Shown here: positions 23,973 through 27,669 of the stretch, one piece after another
How the letters are laid out: each line of letters begins with the position of its first letter
Numbering within the stretch: the stretch's first letter is position 1
Assembly: GCA_015067385.1 (NCBI GenBank)
Contig: SVMP01000006.1
Coordinates: 1 to 27,669, forward strand
DNA: 27,669 nt
Reading direction: 5' to 3'
From: Oscillospiraceae bacterium
Lineage (GTDB): Bacteria > Bacillota > Clostridia > Oscillospirales > UBA644
Program-made: the position numbers and the translations under genes
Notes under the pieces: model-generated
What the model saw: the letters and a program-made list of their open reading frames with translations, nothing else
The model's database searches: none
What the model was told of the DNA's origin: nothing

Positions 23973-24995
23973 TTATATAATTGTACCCGAGCAGAGCAGC
24001 TTTTTGCCGTCGTACGCAACTGCAAACTGCCCCGATGTTACCGCTCTCTGCGGTTCTTCGAATATGATTCTTAATCTTCCGTTTTTTTCGTTTATAACGG
24101 TCGCTTTTGCTCCTTTGTGGGCATAGCGGATCTTAACTTCAGCCTGCGTCTGTGTGAAATTTTCATCAAGAAGCTGGAAATTTGCATTGTCACAAACGAT
24201 CTCGGTGCAGTTTACAACATCTGTTTTTGTTAAAACAACTCTGTTTTTTTCAGCGTCTATTTCTTTAACGTAAAGCGGAACGCCGAGTGCGATACCGAGC
24301 TTTTTTGTTTGACCGATCGTATAGTTTATTATCCCTTTGTGTTTGCCGACAGCCCTGTCTTCTTCAAAAAGCCAGTAATCGCCTTCGGGGAATTTGCCTG
24401 TTCGTGCTTCAATGTAAGATGCGTGATCGTTGTCGGGAATAAAACATATCTCCTGACTGTCTTTCTTGTTCGCAACAGAAAGTCCCGAATCCTGCGCACA
24501 AAGGCGGTTTTCGGATTTTTCCGTATCAAAAAGAGGAAAAACGCATCTTGAAAGCTGTTCCTGCGAAAGACCGCACAGCATGTAGCTTTGATCCTTATGT
24601 TCCGATTTAACAGCGAAATATCTGCCGTTTTCGTGTCCGATGCCGGAATAATGACCCGTTGCGATCTTTTCGGCACCGATCTTATCCGCATATTCGCAAA
24701 GAGATCTGATCTTTACATTCGGATTGCATGTTACACACGGATTGGGCGTCTTACCGTTTGAGTATTTTGAAATAAAGTCCGAAACAACCATCTGTTCAAA
24801 CATATCGCTTGCATCGAAAACATCAAACGGTATCCCGACTTCTTTTGCGACTTCTCTTGCCGCTTCTATTCCCTGTTTTCCGTGTTCATGCATAACACAG
24901 TATACTCCGAAAACGGAATATCCTTCGTTTATGAGCTTTTTTGCCGCAACTGCGCTGTCTATACCGCCCGAAAGACCGAGGACTATATCAGCCAT
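23973..24995 (-). CDS. mnmA: tRNA-specific 2-thiouridylase MnmA
   Basis: 340 residues from ATG 24995; the frame is open further upstream, but the conserved protein begins MADIVLGLSGGIDS. MnmA activates C2 of U34 in tRNA-Lys, -Glu and -Gln with ATP and installs sulfur (s2U). PP-loop SGGIDS at 9-14; catalytic Cys C87 in TPNPCVTC; persulfide Cys C184 in DSQEICFIPD. Their 97-residue spacing equals that of E. coli MnmA (C102/C199). GHYSGI and KDQSYMLCGL (tRNA recognition) and the C-terminal beta barrel (SGQFAVAYD) are present. The loop after VYCVMHEHGK is shorter than usual. The start overlaps the nifU end by 8 bases; no strong ribosome site is seen, so it is coupled. The adjacent cysteine desulfurase is the likely sulfur donor, as YrvO is in Bacillus. 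Confidence 0.95.
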   Translation of the reverse strand: MADIVLGLSGGIDSAVAAKKLINEGYSVFGVYCVMHEHGKQGIEAAREVAKEVGIPFDVFDASDMFEQMVVSDFISKYSNGKTPNPCVTCNPNVKIRSLCEYADKIGAEKIATGHYSGIGHENGRYFAVKSEHKDQSYMLCGLSQEQLSRCVFPLFDTEKSENRLCAQDSGLSVANKKDSQEICFIPDNDHASYIEARTGKFPEGDYWLFEEDRAVGKHKGIINYTIGQTKKLGIALGVPLYVKEIDAEKNRVVLTKTDVVNCTEIVCDNANFQLLDENFTQTQAEVKIRYAHKGAKATVINEKNGRLRIIFEEPQRAVTSGQFAVAYDGKKLLCSGTII

Positions 24996-25431
24996 GGCTG
25001 CTGCAGGATTCACAGTCGTGATCGCATGCTCCGGGTTTGATTCCGAAAAGCTCGGGATCAAGTCCCTGTTTTACAAGATAGTCGGAAATAGCTGCTTTGA
25101 TTGCTTCTTCGGCAAGAACGGAGCAGTGTATTTTTACCGGGGGAAGTCCGCCGAGCGCTTCAACGACCGCTTTGTTTGTAAGCTTGAGCGCTTCTTCGAA
25201 GGGCTTTCCTTTGATAAGCTCGGTAGCCATCGAAGATGTTGCAACTGCCGCGCCGCAGCCGAATGTTTTGAACTTGGCATCGGTGATGATGCCGTTATCT
25301 ATTTTAAGAAAGATCTTCATTATATCGCCGCATTTGACGTTGCCGACTTCGCCTACGCCGTCTGCGTTTTCGATCTCGCCAACATTTCGGGGGTTGGCGA
25401 AATGATCCATTACTTTTTCATTGTAGATCAT
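24988..25431 (-). CDS. nifU: NifU/IscU-type Fe-S cluster scaffold
   Basis: 147 residues. Assembles Fe-S clusters from sulfur delivered by the desulfurase encoded just upstream. The IscU fold has its three ligand cysteines: C34 in GNVKCGD with the conserved D36, C59 in FGCGAAVATSS, and C103 in KIHCSVLAEEAI. The PVKIHCS segment replaces the LPPVKxHC chaperone loop of HscA-dependent scaffolds and is very similar to it. A C-terminal extension, GACDHDCESCSSHG (C136, C140, C143), adds three more cysteines absent from E. coli IscU. ATG 25431 has AGGAG 7-8 bases upstream and follows nifS by 18 bases. The short clostridial NifU-like form is meant here, not full nitrogenase NifU. Confidence 0.94.
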   Translation of the reverse strand: MIYNEKVMDHFANPRNVGEIENADGVGEVGNVKCGDIMKIFLKIDNGIITDAKFKTFGCGAAVATSSMATELIKGKPFEEALKLTNKAVVEALGGLPPVKIHCSVLAEEAIKAAISDYLVKQGLDPELFGIKPGACDHDCESCSSHG

Positions 25432-25449
25432 ATTTTTTCTCCTTAGGTC

Positions 25450-26631
25450 TTACTGTATTTTTGCACGGTTTTCCTCTGTCCAGATAGGAGACATTTCTCT
25501 GAGTCTTTCAACGATCTGCGGGAAAACTTCAAGAATATAATCAATTTCTTCTTCTGTGTTGTATTTGTCAAGACTGAAACGGATCGAGCCGTGAGCTGTT
25601 CCGTGGTCAAGTCCGATCGCCAGCATTACGTGGGACGGGTCAAGAGAGCCTGATGTACAAGCAGAACCCGACGATGCGCAAATGCCTCTCATGTCAAGCA
25701 TCAAAAGCATTGCTTCACCTTCAACAAAACGTATGCTGAGATTTGCAATACCGGGAAGGGTGTTTGTTTTCGGAGTGTTTCTTCTGCAATAGGGGATCTT
25801 TTCAAGAAGTCCGTTAAGAAGCTTTTCTCTGAGCTTTTCAAGTCTTGCGGAATCCTCGTTCATTGTTTTAACTGCGTTTTCTATCGCTTGACCCATGCCG
25901 ATTATCGATGCGGTGTTCTCTGTGCCTGCACGTCTGCCTTTTTCCTGACTGCCGCCGTCGATAAGGTTGGGAAGAATGATTCCTCGTTTAACGTAAAGCG
26001 CTCCTACGCCTTTGGGTGCATTGAATTTATGGCCGGACATCGAAAGCATGTCAATGCCCATTTCTTTAACGTTTATCGGCATATGTCCGACAGCCTGAAC
26101 GGCATCTGTGTGGAAAAATACTCCGTGAGCCTTCGCAACCTTTGCGATCTCTTCAACGGGCTGAACAGAGCCGATCTCGTTGTTTGCAAACATTACGGTT
26201 ATAAGAATGGTGTCGGGACGGATAGCTTTTTCAAGGTCTTCAACCGACACAAAGCCGTTTTCGTCTACATCGAGGTATGTTACTTCGTAACCGTCCTTTT
26301 CAAGCGCCGCAAGAGAGTGCAGAACTGCATGGTGCTCAATTTTAGATGAGATTATATGCTTACCTTTCTTACCGTAACGGCGCGCAATGCCTTTTATTGC
26401 CCAGTTGTCACTCTCGGAACCGCCTGCCGTAAAGTATATCTCGCTCGGCTCGCAACCGATCGCCGTGGCAACCTGCGCTCTTGCAATGTCTATCGCTTCA
26501 CGTACTTCTCTGCCTGCAAAATGCAGTGAGTTGGGGTTTCCGTATGCTTCCGTAAGATAGGGGAGCATCTTCTGAAGGACGTCTTCGGAAACCTTTGTGG
26601 TTGCCGCATTGTCCGTATATATTCTTTTCAT
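25450..26631 (-). CDS. nifS: cysteine desulfurase (NifS/IscS family)
   Basis: 393 residues. A PLP enzyme that takes sulfur from cysteine as a protein persulfide for Fe-S clusters and tRNA thiolation. Marks: YTDNAATTKVSEDV at the N-terminus, FTAGGSESDNWAIKG, SSKIEHHAVLHS, FANNEIGSVQPVEEI, HTDAVQAVGHMPI, and the PLP Lys K202 in SMSGHKFNAPKGVGALY. RRAGTENTASIIGMG follows. The active-site Cys is C325 in SSGSACTSGSLDPSHV, on the long IscS-type loop (group I), and RFSLDKYNTEEEIDYI closes the domain. First gene of the nifS-nifU-mnmA-cupin-uvrC operon with its own promoter. GAGG is 12 bases before ATG 26631, rather far. Confidence 0.96.
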   Translation of the reverse strand: MKRIYTDNAATTKVSEDVLQKMLPYLTEAYGNPNSLHFAGREVREAIDIARAQVATAIGCEPSEIYFTAGGSESDNWAIKGIARRYGKKGKHIISSKIEHHAVLHSLAALEKDGYEVTYLDVDENGFVSVEDLEKAIRPDTILITVMFANNEIGSVQPVEEIAKVAKAHGVFFHTDAVQAVGHMPINVKEMGIDMLSMSGHKFNAPKGVGALYVKRGIILPNLIDGGSQEKGRRAGTENTASIIGMGQAIENAVKTMNEDSARLEKLREKLLNGLLEKIPYCRRNTPKTNTLPGIANLSIRFVEGEAMLLMLDMRGICASSGSACTSGSLDPSHVMLAIGLDHGTAHGSIRFSLDKYNTEEEIDYILEVFPQIVERLREMSPIWTEENRAKIQ

Positions 26632-26651
26632 GATCTATATTAACCTCGTAA

Positions 26652-26699
26652 AGTATACTAATTTGGTCTTATTTTAGCACCGTCAGGGGAAAAAGTCAA
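26652..26699 (-). promoter_or_regulatory. promoter of the nifS operon with possible operator
   Basis: Read on the minus strand: TTGACT (26699-26694), 17-base spacer, TAAAAT (26676-26671). The start should lie near 26664. A perfect 8-base palindrome AGTATACT (26659-26652) sits just after it, in the leader. The position would suit a repressor such as an Rrf2/IscR-type regulator, but 8 bases are too few to name one and no regulator gene is in the window. Confidence 0.65.
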
Positions 26700-26728
26700 C
26701 ACCCTATTTATATATTTTACAAAAAAAC

Positions 26729-27385
26729 CTATTTTTGATTGATATTTTCTTCGCAGACTCTCATACAGATGCCGCAAACAGAGCCTCTGCCGATAAGCTG
26801 AAATTCTTTTTTCATATAATCGGAGCAGGCTTTGGGGTCAAAGCCGTCGGATGTTATTGCGTTTGCGGGACATGCGGATATACATTTGCCGCAGTTTTTA
26901 CAGTTAGTATAATCGTTTTTTATGAGAATATGAGCCTGTTTTTCAGTTATCGGGCAGTTTGTAAAAACGGTGGCAAGACGTACTCTGGTGCCGAAATCTT
27001 TATGGATAAACAGATTGTTTACGCCTACAAAGCCAAGTCCGCAGTAAACAGCCGCCTGTTTATGAGAGTAGATGCCGGCAAACGGATTTCCGTTTATGTT
27101 TACTGACTGGGAAGCGGCAACAGGGAAGAAATCATATCCGTTTTTCTGTAAGTACATACCCAAAAGCTGCGCCGCATCGTCGAGATTACGGTTGACGGTG
27201 CGGTAATGATGAAAATATGAGTGGGTCGGCTTATCCGTTATCTGCTCAACTATCGGGTCGGAAAGCTTGACGCACAAACTCACCGCATACCCGAGCCCCA
27301 TGAAAGGCTCGGGTAATTTTGCGGCTCCGATGTCGCTTACACGACAGTCGAGAAGATCTTTTATTTGTTCAAGATTGATGTTCAT
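26729..27385 (-). CDS. short QueG-like double 4Fe-4S protein
   Basis: 218 residues from ATG 27385, whose A is shared with the stop of the upstream peptidase gene (TGATG). The long frame above it starts inside that gene and is rejected. The N-terminal part (DIGAAKLP, YAVSLCVKL, SYFHHYRTVNRNLDDAAQLL, SHKQAAVYCGLGFVGVNNLFIH, RVRLATVFTNCPI) resembles the corrinoid-binding core of epoxyqueuosine reductase QueG. The C-terminal part is a double 4Fe-4S domain: CKNCGKCISACP (C-x2-C-x2-C-x3-CP), then C near 197 with CGICMRVC. QueG proper is about 370 residues and has HEAT repeats for tRNA binding; these are absent here. It may be a QueG paralogue acting on another substrate rather than queuosine biosynthesis. 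No other queuosine genes are in the window. Confidence 0.85.
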   Translation of the reverse strand: MNINLEQIKDLLDCRVSDIGAAKLPEPFMGLGYAVSLCVKLSDPIVEQITDKPTHSYFHHYRTVNRNLDDAAQLLGMYLQKNGYDFFPVAASQSVNINGNPFAGIYSHKQAAVYCGLGFVGVNNLFIHKDFGTRVRLATVFTNCPITEKQAHILIKNDYTNCKNCGKCISACPANAITSDGFDPKACSDYMKKEFQLIGRGSVCGICMRVCEENINQK

Positions 27386-27669
27386 CAGAATGTGAAGCCT
27401 GCTTTGCAAAGCTCAACAACGAGGTCGATACAAGCTTCGCAGTCCTTAACGGAAACTTCTTCGGTGGGAGTGTGGATGTATCTTGTTGCAATAGAGATGC
27501 CGCCTGCGTAAACGCCTGCACGGGTTCTCTGCATTGCGCCTGCATCGGTTCCGCCGTAGAGAAGGATTTCGGTCTGATGCTTGATGTTTGCTTCTTCGGC
27601 AACCTTGTTCATGAAGTCAACCATCTTCGGTGAACAGATAACGCTGCCGTCCATGTATTTAACACATGC
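27385..27669 (-). CDS. M42-family aminopeptidase, C-terminal part (runs off right edge)
   Basis: The frame is open from the right edge (codons before the internal Met read A-C-V-K-Y) to a TGA at 27385-27387, giving 95 residues. The motif YGGTDAGAMQRTRAGVYAGGISIATRYIHTP is the C-terminal block of M42 (FrvX/TET-type) aminopeptidases: the GGTDAG loop plus the His of the RYIHTP motif that completes the two-metal site. The helix after it (VSVKDCEACIDLVVELC) matches the end of the family. Family members cut single residues from peptide N-termini in large cytosolic tetrahedral or dodecameric shells. The start and the other metal ligands lie beyond the window. It is coupled to the QueG-like gene. Confidence 0.92.
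   Translation of the reverse strand, partial: ACVKYMDGSVICSPKMVDFMNKVAEEANIKHQTEILLYGGTDAGAMQRTRAGVYAGGISIATRYIHTPTEEVSVKDCEACIDLVVELCKAGFTF

Noticed and set aside
24996..25061. N-terminal extension of MnmA
   Set aside because: Lies within nifU in another frame and precedes the conserved MnmA start by 22 residues not found in the family.

Overview
The window looks like chromosomal DNA from a spore-forming Clostridia-type Firmicute, probably an uncultured gut or anaerobe lineage. Reasons: a near-textbook sporulation sigma factor SigG, a CwlD-type spore-cortex amidase, AddAB instead of RecBCD, a CD1247-type zinc-ribbon protein, AGGAG-type ribosome sites and TTGACA/TATAAT promoters. There is no 16S gene, so the genus cannot be named. 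I see no rRNA, tRNA, CRISPR array, insertion sequence or prophage. Gene density is high: no gene-free stretch exceeds about 210 bases.

Layout, left to right. (1) 1-2029: start of a membrane-anchored protein running off the left edge (-), an overlapping nitroreductase/GNAT acetyltransferase pair (-), and a small unknown gene (+). (2) 2038-9325: a tightly coupled minus-strand operon addB-addA-thyX-like, each pair joined by an ATGA overlap; the last gene is a ThyX-fold protein that has lost the ThyX signature arginines. (3) 9401-10223: sigG with a terminator, transcribed away from addB. (4) 10234-13170: a large M16C metallopeptidase (-), divergent from (5) cimA-rsmE (+, 13371-15689). (6) uxaC (-), whose 3' end overlaps rsmE tail to tail. 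(7) A DUF4163/DUF3298 lipoprotein (+) and a CD1247-like zinc-ribbon protein (-) share a bidirectional terminator. (8) A 79-bp-spaced duplicated hairpin repeat lies behind efp (-). (9) cwlD (+) converges with an FAD oxidoreductase (-). (10) A one-TM unknown protein (+) converges on a shared terminator with (11) the minus-strand operon nifS-nifU-mnmA-cupin-uvrC (26631-21808). (12) At the right edge a short QueG-like Fe-S protein is coupled to the C-terminal part of an M42 aminopeptidase.

How the genes fit together: NifS supplies persulfide sulfur, NifU is the Fe-S scaffold, and MnmA uses sulfur from a cysteine desulfurase to 2-thiolate tRNA wobble uridine, so that operon is a sulfur-trafficking unit. 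Fe-S users nearby include AddB (a four-cysteine cluster) and the QueG-like protein. AddAB and UvrC are DNA repair genes; SigG and CwlD belong to late forespore and cortex development. Most of the window is ordinary housekeeping. The parts that deserve a second look are the degenerate ThyX-like protein in the addAB operon, the AddB lacking its P-loop, the duplicated hairpin element behind efp, and the position of sigG.
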